Shown here piece by piece: positions 52,757 through 62,424 of a stretch of 64,000 nucleotides of DNA; position 1 is the stretch's first letter; each line of letters opens with the position of its first letter. This DNA comes from Bacteroidales bacterium. Lineage in GTDB: Bacteria; Bacteroidota; Bacteroidia; Bacteroidales; Marinilabiliaceae. The DNA is taken from contig JAGCYH010000014.1 in NCBI GenBank assembly GCA_017960905.1, positions 18,212 through 82,211 of the forward strand. Direction: 5' to 3'. A program made the position numbers and the translations under genes. A model generated the notes under the pieces. The model saw nothing but the letters and a program-made list of their open reading frames with translations, did not search any database and was not told where the DNA came from.

Positions 52757-55276
52757 TTAATATTGATTGTGGTATAGGCAGTTGATGGTAACTTCGTCGC
52801 TGCTGAGACCGTCGCAATGTGCTTTGAGTCTGATATTTCCGGCATTGCCGTTGCTCTGAAGAGCAACGATGCATTTGCCGTAGAAAGCTTTGCGGTGGTT
52901 GTCTTTGAAGCGTTCGAGGCTTACGGGCGAACCATTGTCGACGCCAGCGATGAAGCCGGTGCCTTCAATCTCGAACGTTATGTCGTTCTCGGCCATTGGG
53001 CACAGAGTGCCGTTTTTATCGACAATTTCGACAGTTACAAACGATATATCCTCGCCGTCGGCGAGGATTCGTTTGCGGTCGGCGGTGAGGCGAATGGCTT
53101 TAGGACGGTCGGCGGTGCGAATGGTCTTTTCGGCCACCACAGCGCCTTTGCGGCGGCTTACCACTTTCACTTCGCCCGGCTGGTATTTGACGCGCCAGCT
53201 GCAATGAAATTGCAGACTGTCTTTCTGTTGTGTCCCTTGCGGTTCGCCGTTGATGTAGAGCTCAACTTCATCGGCGTTGTTGTAGTAGCACCACATGTCG
53301 ACGGTTTCGCCATCTTTCCAGTTCCAATGCGGGAAGAGGTGCAGCACGTCTTTGTCGGTCTGCCACTCGCTTTGGTACATGTAGTAGATGTCTTTGGGAA
53401 AGCCAGCGAGGTCGATAATGCCGAAGAACGACGAGCGTGCGGGCCAACCGTAAGGCGTGGGCTCGCCGAGATAGTCGAAGCCCGTCCAGACAAAGTGCCC
53501 GCTGATGTTTTTCATGTACTTCACGTAAGTCCAGTTCACCTCGTGACGGCAGCCCCATGGCACGTGGCAGTTGTCGTACGACGAGCATGCGAACGACGGG
53601 TCGTTGATGGTTTGGTCGTAGCTGTCGGGCCAGATGTATTCGACATCGGACGGCATACGGTAGTAGCCGCGTGTCATCAGGGCCGAAACGGCTTCGGTAA
53701 CCACAAACGGCTTGCCGTGGAATGTTGTCGGCACGGTGTTGTAGTCGTTTTCGTGATAATTAAATCCGATGATATCCAAACTATTGGAAGTGAATAAGTT
53801 ATTGCTTGCGTCGACATCGTTGCAGCCGGCAGTGATGGGTCGGGTGGGGTCGATGTTGCGTATGGTTCTGGCGAGTTCGGTGCAAAGCGCCGAACTTGAG
53901 TTCGTTACAACATTATCTTGTTCGTAAGGCAGCAGTTCGTCGTCCGATTGCATTTCTGCATTGGCAATGCTTATGCTGTCGGGCTCGGCAACGTCCCATT
54001 GCTCGCGCACTTCGTTGCCCACCGACCAGATGAAAACAGACGGGTGGTTGCGGTCGCGTCGCACCATGTCGGTGAGGTCGCGCTCGTGCCATTGGTCGAA
54101 GTAGCGAGCGTAGTCGTGGTCGTTTTTCTTGAGTTGCCAAACGTCGAACGCTTCATCGATAACGATGAAGCCCAAGCTGTCGCAAAGGTCGAGCAGTTCG
54201 GGCGCAGGCGGGTTGTGCGAGCAACGAATGCCGTTGCAACCCATAGCTTTGAGCATTTGCAGCCGGCGTTCCAACGCGCGGCGGTTAACCGCCGCGCCAA
54301 ACAATCCGAGGTCGTGATGCAGGCATACGCCATTGATTTTCAGATGATTGTCGTTAAGGATAAAGCCGTCGTCGGCATCGAAGTAGAAACTGCGTATGCC
54401 GAACATTGTTTCGCTATGGTCGACCACGGTGCCGTCTTTTTCATAAACTTCGGTGACGGCTTTGTAGCGGTAGGGGTTATCGACGGTCCAGAGTTTCGGA
54501 TTCGCTATGCGAAGTCCGACACCGACTGTCTTCTGATTGTTGGCTGCGATGATGAACCGTTGCTTGTTTTGCGCCACGTTGTTGCCCTTGGCGTCGTAGA
54601 CGGTTACTCGCACGGCTAAGTCGCTGTCGAACAGACGTTTGCTGCGAACTGTAGTCTCAACGCTGATGTTGGCTTTGGCTGTATTGACGAGCGGCGTGGT
54701 GATGTAGGTTCCCCAATTGTCGATGAATACGTCGGTTGTGGTAGTGAGCCACACGTTGCGGTATATACCGCAACCGCTGTACCAACGCGAGTAAGGTTGC
54801 TCGCTGTTGTCGACGCGCACCGCGATAACGTTCTTTCCTTCATTGAGATACGGTGTCAGGTCGTATTGAAACGATATGTATCCGTTGGGCCGGTGACCGA
54901 GTTCGGTGCCGTTGACGAAGACGGTAGAATTCATGAATACACCGTCGAAAGTGATGAAATAGTTTGGTCCGAGTTGCTCTTTGAGCAGTGTGAAAGTCTT
55001 TCTGTACCAGCCAATTCCGCCAGGCAGCGCGCCGCCGCCTATTCCCGAAGGGTTATCTTCGGCGAAGTCGCCTTCGATGGCCCAGTCGTGCGGCAGGTTG
55101 AGCGAGCGCCATTGTGCGTCGTCGTAGTCGATGTCTTTGAACTGCGCCGAATCGGCAAGGGTGAAGCGCCAGTCGGTGGTGAATTTTATGGTATGTCGCG
55201 GACTATCCTGTTGTGAGCAGCCGATAGCCAGAATGGCTACAGCCGAGAGTGTTATGATGGTGCGAAATAAATTCAT
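52757..55276 (-). CDS. GH2-family beta-galactosidase lipoprotein
   Basis: An 839-residue glycoside hydrolase family 2 enzyme. Lipobox IGC (C20) anchors it to the envelope. A sugar-binding jelly roll (about 40-190; LNLPHDWAIEGDF, GGIGWYRKTF), an immunoglobulin-like domain and the TIM barrel follow. The acid/base is E422 in GNEVREQWD and the nucleophile is E528 in PFVVTEAVSA. The final part (about 660-830) has additional beta domains. It likely removes beta-galactose or related sugars from glycans. It heads the leftward set GH2, DUF4250, DUF2271, GH3. Confidence 0.92.
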   Translation of the reverse strand: MNLFRTIITLSAVAILAIGCSQQDSPRHTIKFTTDWRFTLADSAQFKDIDYDDAQWRSLNLPHDWAIEGDFAEDNPSGIGGGALPGGIGWYRKTFTLLKEQLGPNYFITFDGVFMNSTVFVNGTELGHRPNGYISFQYDLTPYLNEGKNVIAVRVDNSEQPYSRWYSGCGIYRNVWLTTTTDVFIDNWGTYITTPLVNTAKANISVETTVRSKRLFDSDLAVRVTVYDAKGNNVAQNKQRFIIAANNQKTVGVGLRIANPKLWTVDNPYRYKAVTEVYEKDGTVVDHSETMFGIRSFYFDADDGFILNDNHLKINGVCLHHDLGLFGAAVNRRALERRLQMLKAMGCNGIRCSHNPPAPELLDLCDSLGFIVIDEAFDVWQLKKNDHDYARYFDQWHERDLTDMVRRDRNHPSVFIWSVGNEVREQWDVAEPDSISIANAEMQSDDELLPYEQDNVVTNSSSALCTELARTIRNIDPTRPITAGCNDVDASNNLFTSNSLDIIGFNYHENDYNTVPTTFHGKPFVVTEAVSALMTRGYYRMPSDVEYIWPDSYDQTINDPSFACSSYDNCHVPWGCRHEVNWTYVKYMKNISGHFVWTGFDYLGEPTPYGWPARSSFFGIIDLAGFPKDIYYMYQSEWQTDKDVLHLFPHWNWKDGETVDMWCYYNNADEVELYINGEPQGTQQKDSLQFHCSWRVKYQPGEVKVVSRRKGAVVAEKTIRTADRPKAIRLTADRKRILADGEDISFVTVEIVDKNGTLCPMAENDITFEIEGTGFIAGVDNGSPVSLERFKDNHRKAFYGKCIVALQSNGNAGNIRLKAHCDGLSSDEVTINCLYHNQY

Positions 55277-55334
55277 ATCGGTTTGTCAAATTTATTCTGC
55301 AATTTTAACTACAAAATGGCTAATCGGCAAACAA

Positions 55335-55370
55335 AAAGGGGCAAATAACAGAGTTATTTGCCCTTTTTTT
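55335..55370 (-). terminator. Terminator of the metallo-hydrolase gene
   Basis: A 10-bp stem around GGGCAAATAA/TTATTTGCCC with T runs on both sides, so it works on both strands. On the - strand it follows the gene at 55418 with CCCCTTTTTG. Confidence 0.75.
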
Positions 55371-55417
55371 TCAAACAATTAATTATTAAAATCGGAATAA
55401 TCCGTGTAAAGTGTTGA

Positions 55418-56266
55418 TTATAAAACTTTTAACTCCACTCTGTCGAGGCGTTCGGGAAAGACGATGGTTTGCTGCTGTCCGGTGCATTCTTTTTCGCCTA
55501 CGTAGAGTATTTCGCCGGCTTCGTAGCGGCTTGCGGTCGATATTTTGTATCTCCCGGCCAGATGCGCGAAAGCCTTGAGCGCAATCTGCGGGCGGTTGTT
55601 GTCGGCGCTCAGGTGCGACAGAATGAGCGTGTGCAGTTTCGCAGGATTAACCTGCTCAATAATTCTAACAGCCTGAGCATTAGATAGATGCCCCTCGTCG
55701 GACGCAATGCGGCGTTTCAGATATTCGGGATATTTGCCGTCGCGCAGCATGGCCTCGTCGTAGTTCGACTCGAGAAAGGCAACATGGCATTCAGCCAGAT
55801 TCTCGGCCAGTCCGTCGCAGGCGCAGCCAATGTCGGTAAATACTCCGATGCTCAAGCCACCCGTCTCAATGCGGAAACTGCACGGTTCGGCCACATCGTG
55901 GGGTTTTGCGAAGCAAAAAACCTTGAACGGACCCACTTCGATAGTCTCGCCGCAACGTATTCTTTTTGCGGCTTTAGCCGGCATGTAGTATGGTCGGCAA
56001 CTATGCGCCGTGCCTTGCGTCATGTAGGTGTCGATGTCGTAGTTCTGACTGAAAACGCGCAGTCCGCGCACGTGGTCAGAATGTTCGTGAGTGATGAATA
56101 CAGCTTTTATCTTTCTGATGTCGATGCCTCGCGCTTTTGCTCTGTTTTTCAGCTGTTTATAGCTTATGCCGATGTCGATGAGTATAGCCTCTTCGCCGTT
56201 CTCTATGTAGTATGCGTTACCGTTGCTCCCCGATGCTATTGAGCATATTTTGACGTTATTGTTCAT
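55418..56266 (-). CDS. MBL-fold metallo-hydrolase (YycJ/WalJ-like)
   Basis: A 282-residue metallo-beta-lactamase-fold hydrolase. The metal motif HEHSDH (H60, H62, D64, H65) and the later HDVAEPCSF and LSHLSADNN metal ligands are visible. The protein opens SIASGSNGNAYYIENGEEAILID, the usual start of YycJ/WalJ homologues, which were linked to DNA double-strand break repair or cell wall regulation. The start at 56266 is chosen because it precedes this motif; the longer open frame adds an unconserved leader. It is divergent from the HAD gene. Confidence 0.88.
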   Translation of the reverse strand: MNNNVKICSIASGSNGNAYYIENGEEAILIDIGISYKQLKNRAKARGIDIRKIKAVFITHEHSDHVRGLRVFSQNYDIDTYMTQGTAHSCRPYYMPAKAAKRIRCGETIEVGPFKVFCFAKPHDVAEPCSFRIETGGLSIGVFTDIGCACDGLAENLAECHVAFLESNYDEAMLRDGKYPEYLKRRIASDEGHLSNAQAVRIIEQVNPAKLHTLILSHLSADNNRPQIALKAFAHLAGRYKISTASRYEAGEILYVGEKECTGQQQTIVFPERLDRVELKVL

Positions 56267-56317
56267 TTTTTTTGATATATCCGCAATTGCGGATGCAAAG
56301 AAACAAAAATCATTCGG

Positions 56318-56325
56318 TATTTTTG
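56318..56325 (+). promoter_or_regulatory. -7 box of the HAD gene
   Basis: TATTTTTG fits the -7 consensus, 21 bases before ATG 56347. A leftward TTTCTTTG on the - strand (56295-56302) probably serves the divergent metallo-hydrolase gene. The palindrome CCGCAATTGCGG at 56281-56292 lies between the two. Confidence 0.6.
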
Positions 56326-56346
56326 CACTCTGAAAGGAATAAAGCG

Positions 56347-57042
56347 ATGATAAAGTGGCGAGCATTTTTTTTCGACATGGACGGCGTGTTGTACGATAGC
56401 ATGCCCAACCACGAGTATACATGGACCAAAACCTTTGAGGCAGAGGAGATTCTGCTCGACCCGCGCGAGGCTTACATCAATGAAGGGCGCACTGGTCGGG
56501 GAATGATAAATCTGATTTTCAACCGTAATTTCGGTCGCGATGCTAGCGAGGACGAGATAGAGCGCATCTACAGCCGCAAAACGCGTCTGATGCGCGAGTG
56601 CCCCGTGGCACCACTTATGCCGCGCATGAAGCAACTTGTTGATTATCTGCGTCTTCACGGTATAGCTGCTTACGTTGTTACCGGCTCTAAACAGCCTTCG
56701 CTCATCGACAAGTTGTGGCGCGAATACGGCTTCGACAAGGAACATATCGTCTGTGGTGCCGATGTGAAACGCGGCAAACCCGACCCCGAGCCGTATCAGA
56801 TAGCTTTGCAGCGTTCGGGGTGCCGCCCGCAGGAATGTGTGGTGGTGGAGAACGCGCCCCTGGGTGTCCGCGCGGCGAAAGCCGCCGGACTCTATTGCAT
56901 TGCTGTCAACACAGGCAAACTCGACAACTCGTACCTCACCGAAGAACATTGCGACGAATTGTACGCATCGACTACAGAATTGACAGTCAGGATTATAGGA
57001 TTGCTCAATGATAATTTGGCCTCCGATTTTACCGAGCGTTAA
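56347..57042 (+). CDS. HAD-family phosphatase (beta-phosphoglucomutase-like)
   Basis: A 231-residue haloacid dehalogenase hydrolase with a helical cap. The nucleophile and acid are D10 and D12 in FFFDMDGVLYDSM, the later VVENAPLGVRAAKAAG (about 175) holds the final acidic residues, and TGSKQPSLIDKL the middle serine/threonine motif. It probably removes phosphate from a sugar phosphate. Start at 56347 is preferred over upstream codons, because the motif begins there. Confidence 0.88.
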   Translation: MIKWRAFFFDMDGVLYDSMPNHEYTWTKTFEAEEILLDPREAYINEGRTGRGMINLIFNRNFGRDASEDEIERIYSRKTRLMRECPVAPLMPRMKQLVDYLRLHGIAAYVVTGSKQPSLIDKLWREYGFDKEHIVCGADVKRGKPDPEPYQIALQRSGCRPQECVVVENAPLGVRAAKAAGLYCIAVNTGKLDNSYLTEEHCDELYASTTELTVRIIGLLNDNLASDFTER

Positions 57043-57073
57043 TTGGCTGATTGACAAATAACGATTAATTTTG
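57043..57073 (+). promoter_or_regulatory. Promoter of argS
   Basis: TTG at 57043-57045 and TAATTTTG at 57066-57073 are separated by 20 bases, a good match to the consensus. ATG 57110 follows 36 bases later. Confidence 0.72.
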
Positions 57074-57109
57074 CAGTCGCTTTTTTAGATATAGAAAATT
57101 ATTAATGCA

Positions 57110-58900
57110 ATGAATATTGAGAATAAACTGCAACAGGCTGTGGCTGAAGCTGTTGAGAAACTTTACGGCCAAGCCGTCAGCCCCGAAAGCATACAAGTGA
57201 ACGTTACCCGCAAGGACCAGAATGGCGACTATACGGTTGTGGTGTTCCCGCTTTTGAAAATTTCAAAAAAAGCTCCCGATGCTACAAGTGCCGAAATAGG
57301 CGAATATATCATCGGCAATGTCAAGGAAGTGGCTTCGTATGAGGCAGTTAAGGGATTCCTGAATCTGACGCTTTCGAAAGTTTATTGGGCCGAAATACTC
57401 AACGCCGCCGCTGCTGATGACAAGTACGGTTTCATCGAAGCTGCGCCCGACGCGCCGCTTGTGATGATTGAATATTCGTCGCCGAATACCAACAAACCGT
57501 TGCACCTTGGCCACATTCGCAACAACCTTTTGGGCTTCTCGCTCTCTCGACTGATAAGCGTAAGAGGCAATAAAGTGGTGAAAACCAACATAGTAAACGA
57601 CCGTGGCATACATATTTGCAAAAGCATGCTCGCATGGAAAAAATGGGGCAACGGCGCTACTCCCGAATCGACTGGCATGAAAGGCGACCACTTGGTGGGC
57701 GACTACTACGTGCGTTTCGACAAAGAGTACAAAGCCGAGCTTAAAGCGTTGCAAGCCAAGGGAATGACCGAGGAAGAGGCCGAAGCGGCTTCGCCGCTTA
57801 TGGCCGAAGCTCGCGAGATGCTCGTCAAATGGGAGGCTGGCGACCCCGAAGTTCGCCAATTGTGGAGCATGATGAACTCGTGGGTTTACGCCGGATTCGA
57901 CGAAACATACAAGCTTCTAGGCGTCGATTTCGACAAAATATATTACGAAAGCAATACTTACAAAGAAGGTAAGGAATTGGTACTCAAAGGTTTGGAAGAA
58001 GGTAAGTTCTACCGCGAATCCGACGGCTCGGTGTGGGCCGACCTTACCAACGAAGGCCTCGACAAGAAAATCCTGCTTCGCAAAGACGGCACCAGCGTCT
58101 ATATGACTCAGGACATCGGTACCGCGAAACTTCGTTTCCGCGATTTCCCGATTAATAAAATGATTTATGTAGTTGGAAATGAGCAAAATTATCATTTCCA
58201 AGTTCTCTCGATTCTTCTCGACCGCATTGGGTTCGAATGGGGCAAGAGCCTCGTGCATTACTCGTACGGCATGGTGGAGCTGCCCGAAGGCAAGATGAAA
58301 AGCCGCGAGGGCACCGTTGTCGATGCCGACGACCTTGTTGGCGACATGATAAACACTGCCCGCGAGATGGGCAAGGAACTCGGCAAACTCGACGGCTACA
58401 GCGAAGCTGAAGCCGAAGAGGTATACCGCACTTTGGCTCTTGGCGCACTTAAGTACTTCATTCTCAAGGTCGATCCGAAAAAGACGATGACTTTTAACCC
58501 GAAAGAGTCGATTGATTTCAACGGCAATACAGGCCCGTTCGTGCAATATGCCTACGCGCGCATCAAATCTGTCCTGCGCAAAGCGCAGGACAATGGTTTC
58601 GAGATACCGTCGCAATGCGCGCCCGACTCGCTCGACGGCAAGGAGATACAGCTGTTGCGCCTTATAGAGCAGTTCCCTGCTACCGTGGCCGAAGCCGGCG
58701 ACGTGTACAGTCCGGCGCTTATCGCCAATTTCGCTTACGACCTTGCCAAAGAGTACAACCAGTTCTACCACGACTATCCTATTCTGCGCGAGGAAGATTC
58801 GACGAAGCGCGCTAACCGCCTGCTGCTCAGTAGAGTAGTGGCGCAGGTGATTAAAAACGCAATGTGGCTTTTGGGCATAGACGTTCCCGAAAGAATGTGA
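57110..58900 (+). CDS. argS: Arginyl-tRNA synthetase
   Basis: Charges tRNA-Arg with arginine, cytosolic class I synthetase, 596 residues. An N-terminal additional domain (1-90) contacts the tRNA D arm. The HIGH motif appears as HLGHI (132-136), the KMSK equivalent as GKMKSREG around 393, and a C-terminal anticodon-binding helical domain ends in the usual LLGIDVPERM. It has its own promoter and converges on clpB. Confidence 0.97.
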   Translation: MNIENKLQQAVAEAVEKLYGQAVSPESIQVNVTRKDQNGDYTVVVFPLLKISKKAPDATSAEIGEYIIGNVKEVASYEAVKGFLNLTLSKVYWAEILNAAAADDKYGFIEAAPDAPLVMIEYSSPNTNKPLHLGHIRNNLLGFSLSRLISVRGNKVVKTNIVNDRGIHICKSMLAWKKWGNGATPESTGMKGDHLVGDYYVRFDKEYKAELKALQAKGMTEEEAEAASPLMAEAREMLVKWEAGDPEVRQLWSMMNSWVYAGFDETYKLLGVDFDKIYYESNTYKEGKELVLKGLEEGKFYRESDGSVWADLTNEGLDKKILLRKDGTSVYMTQDIGTAKLRFRDFPINKMIYVVGNEQNYHFQVLSILLDRIGFEWGKSLVHYSYGMVELPEGKMKSREGTVVDADDLVGDMINTAREMGKELGKLDGYSEAEAEEVYRTLALGALKYFILKVDPKKTMTFNPKESIDFNGNTGPFVQYAYARIKSVLRKAQDNGFEIPSQCAPDSLDGKEIQLLRLIEQFPATVAEAGDVYSPALIANFAYDLAKEYNQFYHDYPILREEDSTKRANRLLLSRVVAQVIKNAMWLLGIDVPERM

Positions 58901-58923
58901 TTTTTCAGGTGTATTAAAAAATA

Positions 58924-58967
58924 GACAAACCCGTTTTGGAAACCTTGGTTTCCAAAGCGGGTTTGTC
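58924..58967. terminator. Shared hairpin of argS and clpB
   Basis: A 21-bp stem (arms 58924-58944 and 58947-58967, loop TT, one mismatch) lies between the convergent argS and clpB stops. The flanking T runs are short, so it may act as a bidirectional terminator or as a 3' end barrier. Confidence 0.65.
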
Positions 58968-58992
58968 ATTTATTCACCTAAAACCAGAATCT

Positions 58993-61575
58993 TTAATTCT
59001 TGAAAATCAGTCCGTTGTCGCCAGCATCGACAATGAGTGGCTTCTCTTTGCTGACGGTCTCGGCCAGTATCTGACGCGAGAGTTCGTTGAGCACGTATGT
59101 CTGCAGGGCACGTTTCACGGGTCGTGCGCCGTACATGGCATCGAAACCAGCATCGGCTATCCAACGCACAGCAGCGTCGGTAATGCTGATATTCAGGCCG
59201 TTGGCTTCGAGTCGACGGCGTATGCCGTCGAACTGAAGCCGTACGATGTTCTCTATCTGCGACTTGTCGAGCGGCGTGAAGGTTACAATCTCGTCGATAC
59301 GGTTGAGGAATTCCGGACGTATGGTTTTGCGGAGCAATGCCATCACATCGTTACGACAAGTATTGATAAGTTCTTGTGTAACAACGCCTTTGGATTCCTC
59401 AAAATGCTCTTGTATCAAATTCGAACCAAGGTTCGACGTCATTATGATTATCGTATTTTTGAAATCTACGGTGCGGCCCTTGTTGTCGGTCAGACGGCCG
59501 TCGTCGAGCACTTGCAGCAGAATGTTGAACACATCGGGGTGTGCCTTCTCGATTTCATCGAGAAGCACCACCGAGTAAGGCTTACGTCTTACGGCTTCGG
59601 TAAGTTGGCCGCCCTCGTCGTAGCCTACGTAGCCGGGAGGTGCGCCAATCAGACGCGACACAGAGTGGCGCTCCTGGTATTCGCTCATGTCGATACGCGT
59701 CATTTGCGACTCGTCGTCGAACAGGAATTCGGCCAGGGCTTTGGCAAGCTCGGTTTTACCCACGCCTGTTGTGCCTATGAAGATGAACGAGCCTATAGGC
59801 CGGCGGCTGTCCTGCAAGCCCGCACGCGACCGACGTACGGCATCGGCTACGGCGCGTATTGCTTCGTCTTGCCCGACAACACGTTTGTGAAGCTCATCTT
59901 CGAGGGCGAGCAGCTTCGCACGCTCGCTCTTCTGCATCTTGCTCACAGGTATTCCGGTCCACTTGCTGACAATCTCGGCGATGTCGTCGCTGTCGACCTC
60001 CTCTTTTATCATGGCCGACTCCGACTGCATGGCCTGCAGCTTTGCCTTCAGGTCGTTTATCTTTTGCTCCGCTTCGCGAATACGGCCGTAACGCAATTCG
60101 GCTACTTTGTCGAACATGCCGTCGCGCTCAGCGCGATCGGCCTCGAACTTAAAGTTCTCTATATCAGCTTTTTGTTGCTGAATGGCTTCTATCACGTCTT
60201 TTTCGGCTTTCCACTTTGCCCGTTTGTCGGCGCATTGGCTCTTGAGTTCCGAAATCTGGCGTTCGAGGTCCGCTATTTTCTCGGTATCTCCCTCTCGTTT
60301 AATGGCTTCGCGCTCTATTTCGAGCTGTTTTATACGGCGTTCGAGGTCGTCGATGTCCTCGGGCACCGAGTTCATTTCGAGCCGCAAGTGGCTTGCCGCC
60401 TCATCGACAAGGTCGATGGCCTTGTCGGGCAGAAAACGCTGTGAGATATATCGTTGCGACAGCTCGACTGCCGCAATGATGGCCTCGTCCTTAATACGCA
60501 CTTTGTGGTGCGACTCGTAGCGCTCTTTCAGTCCACGCAGTATCGAGATGGCGTCGAGTGTCGACGGCTCATCGACCATGACGGTCTGGAAACGACGCTC
60601 GAGGGCCTTGTCTTTCTCGAAATACTTCTGATACTCATCGAGAGTTGTCGCGCCTATGGCGCGCAACTCGCCACGTGCCAATGCCGGTTTCAGAATGTTG
60701 GCTGCGTCCATCGCACCGTTGTTTTGTCCGGCACCGACAAGAGTGTGTATCTCATCGATAAACAAAACCACACGTCCGTTGGCTGCAACCACCTCTTTTA
60801 CAACGCTTTTCAGACGTTCCTCAAATTCGCCCTGATATTTTGCGCCAGCAATAAGCGCACCCATGTCGAGCGAGAAGACCTCTTTATCTTTCAGATTCTC
60901 AGGTACATCGCCACTGACAATACGGTGCGCCAATCCTTCGGCTATGGCTGTTTTGCCCACGCCAGGCTCGCCTATCAATATAGGGTTGTTCTTCGTACGC
61001 CGCGACAGAATCTGAAGCACACGCCTTATCTCCTCGTCACGACCGATTACGGGGTCGAGCTTGCCCGACCGTGCCCGTTCGTTGAGGTTGATGGCGTATT
61101 TCGATAGCGCATTGTAGCTCTCTTCGGCGCTCTGGCTGTTTACTTTCGAACCTTTACGCAGTTCGGCTATCGCGCTCTCGAAACCTTTCTCGGTTGCGCC
61201 GGCGTCTTTAAGTATTTGGCTTACAGTGTCTTTCACTTTTAGCAAAGCTAAAAGTAAGAATTCGACACTTGCGAATTGGTCACCGTTGTCACGGCTCAGC
61301 TGAACCGCCTTTTGCAGCACTTCCGAAGCGTGCGACGAGACGTAAGGCTCGCCGCCATGAACACGCGGAAACGATGCTATCTGGCTGTCGACAACCTTGC
61401 CGATGTCGCCCATACCGCATTTGTTGAAGATGTACCGACTGACATTGTCGTCGGTCTCGAGCACACCTTTGAGGAGGTGCGCAGGCTCTATCGCCTGCTG
61501 GCTATGTGATTGAGCTATTTGAACAGCTCTCTGGATGGCCTCTTGTGCCTTTAATGTAAAATTATTGAAATCCAT
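58993..61575 (-). CDS. clpB: Disaggregating chaperone ClpB
   Basis: A hexameric AAA+ disaggregase that works with DnaK to rescue aggregated proteins, cytosolic, 860 residues. Order: N-terminal Clp repeat domain (1-150), first AAA+ domain with Walker A GEPGVGKT at 202-209, long coiled-coil M-domain (about 400-535), second AAA+ domain with GTTGVGKT at 601-608, and the C-terminal oligomerisation domain. It is preceded by three copies of a CTGmCATTTTGTyA element at 61639-61764 (see those entries), suggesting heat-shock control. The upstream gap has no other gene. Confidence 0.97.
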   Translation of the reverse strand: MDFNNFTLKAQEAIQRAVQIAQSHSQQAIEPAHLLKGVLETDDNVSRYIFNKCGMGDIGKVVDSQIASFPRVHGGEPYVSSHASEVLQKAVQLSRDNGDQFASVEFLLLALLKVKDTVSQILKDAGATEKGFESAIAELRKGSKVNSQSAEESYNALSKYAINLNERARSGKLDPVIGRDEEIRRVLQILSRRTKNNPILIGEPGVGKTAIAEGLAHRIVSGDVPENLKDKEVFSLDMGALIAGAKYQGEFEERLKSVVKEVVAANGRVVLFIDEIHTLVGAGQNNGAMDAANILKPALARGELRAIGATTLDEYQKYFEKDKALERRFQTVMVDEPSTLDAISILRGLKERYESHHKVRIKDEAIIAAVELSQRYISQRFLPDKAIDLVDEAASHLRLEMNSVPEDIDDLERRIKQLEIEREAIKREGDTEKIADLERQISELKSQCADKRAKWKAEKDVIEAIQQQKADIENFKFEADRAERDGMFDKVAELRYGRIREAEQKINDLKAKLQAMQSESAMIKEEVDSDDIAEIVSKWTGIPVSKMQKSERAKLLALEDELHKRVVGQDEAIRAVADAVRRSRAGLQDSRRPIGSFIFIGTTGVGKTELAKALAEFLFDDESQMTRIDMSEYQERHSVSRLIGAPPGYVGYDEGGQLTEAVRRKPYSVVLLDEIEKAHPDVFNILLQVLDDGRLTDNKGRTVDFKNTIIIMTSNLGSNLIQEHFEESKGVVTQELINTCRNDVMALLRKTIRPEFLNRIDEIVTFTPLDKSQIENIVRLQFDGIRRRLEANGLNISITDAAVRWIADAGFDAMYGARPVKRALQTYVLNELSRQILAETVSKEKPLIVDAGDNGLIFKN

Positions 61576-61627
61576 AAGCCTTTATTTTTTTTGTTTTCTG
61601 ACTGCCTATATCTCAAAACTGATACCA

Positions 61628-61764
61628 AACTCCAAAAACTGACATTTTGTCAGTTTTTGGAGTTGCTTATGGATTGTGTTTTTAGATAAAATATTGTGTT
61701 TATTGCAGTTATAAATATGTGTAAATACTGCCATTTTGTTATTGAATATATGACAAAATGGCAG
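61628..61764 (-). promoter_or_regulatory. Putative stress operator sites upstream of clpB
   Basis: Site 1 at 61639-61653 is CTGACATTTTGTCAG, a perfect palindrome with three central T, inside a perfect 17-bp inverted repeat (61628-61664). Two further sites share the core: 61728-61742 (CTGCCATTTTGTTAT) and 61750-61764 (reverse strand CTGCCATTTTGTCAT), which themselves form a 12-bp inverted repeat. The centres of the latter two are 22 bases apart, two helical turns. All lie upstream of clpB; none matches the CIRCE element. A regulator of chaperone genes is the likely binder. A -7 like CAGTTTTG lies about 65 bases before the clpB start. Confidence 0.6.
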
Positions 61765-61933
61765 AAAAAAGGTAGTTGTAATATTTTACCTATTGATAAA
61801 AAAACGTGACAATCATTTCAAAGCTGCTTCATTCAAAAGCAAAAAGAATATCAATGTTCAACTATTCCATCTGTAATAAAAAGATTATTAAGGTCTTGGT
61901 TTGTGTTCAAAAGCAGAACCTTTTTGCGGATAG
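61765..61933. other. Gap between clpB operators and phage remnant
   Basis: Apart from the operator region, the 61576-61933 gap has no credible gene. 61765-61933 is AT-rich and contains short open stretches without homology that I can see. It may be degraded phage sequence leading into the truncated toxin tip. Confidence 0.5.
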
Positions 61934-62302
61934 CTCGGTCTGTATTTTGCGAAACAAGGAAAACATGTTGTGATTACGCCGAAGTTTAATTCGCCTAAGA
62001 ACTGCCCCGACTACGATACAATCTATAGCTCGTTAAAGGGCACAAAGTATTACGGCAAATGTCCCGATTTCTCTGTTAATGGCAAATTCTACGAGCATGA
62101 AGGATTTAATTCTGATAAGCCCAAACGGGCATTTAACAATATGCTTAAACACGGTTTAAAACAGTCTGATAGATTGATTATGGAACATCCAAATTTGACA
62201 GACAATTATATGTTGCGTAACATTAAAGGGCGTAGTGAACAAATCAGCGAAATATGGTTGAAGGCTGGGGACGAATTAAGGTTGCTGTATAAAGCAGAAT
62301 AG
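61934..62302 (+). pseudogene. Toxin-like C-terminal tip of a MuF-type phage protein, 5'-truncated
   Basis: An open frame after a TAG at 61931 yields YFAKQGKHVVITPKFNSPKN, KCPDFSVNGKFYEHEGF and KQSDRLIMEHPNLTDNYMLR. This resembles the PBECR (phage Barnase-EndoU-colicin E5/D-RelE-like) nuclease tips of MuF head proteins. The GTG at 61970 is the first start codon of the surviving part, but no start signal exists and the MuF body is missing. Its stop TAG (62300-62302) is the first part of an 8-bp hairpin with a CGAA loop (arms 62301-62308 and 62313-62320). The Mu gene order, MuF then gpG, is kept. No immunity gene is seen. Confidence 0.6.
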
Positions 62303-62344
62303 CACAACCGAAGTCGTGCTACCTGAAACGCCGAATCCGCAGAA

Positions 62345-62365
62345 TCGACATTACAAATATACGAC
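62345..62365 (-). promoter_or_regulatory. First copy of the 21-bp element with a leftward -7 box
   Basis: TCGACATTACAAATATACGAC recurs at 63349-63369 with one base changed. On the - strand the centre reads TATATTTG (62354-62361), a perfect -7 box pointing into the 3' end of the toxin tip. The AGCACAAC/GTCGTGCT hairpin lies 25 bases ahead on that strand. Confidence 0.55.
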
Positions 62366-62424
62366 TTTTTTTTTAAAATGATACAAAACATATAAAAATC
62401 ATTTTTCATTCTTAATTATTCACC

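Noticed and set aside
52817..53797. 326-codon open frame opposite GH2
   Set aside because: Shadow of the GH2 gene; the GH2 frame has all catalytic motifs.
58936..60444. 502-codon open frame antisense to clpB
   Set aside because: It mirrors the third-position bias of ClpB, has no start signal or recognised motifs and overlaps an essential gene completely.
61628..61664. CIRCE heat-shock element
   Set aside because: The sequence does not contain TTAGCACTC-N9-GAGTGCTAA; the palindrome is of another type.
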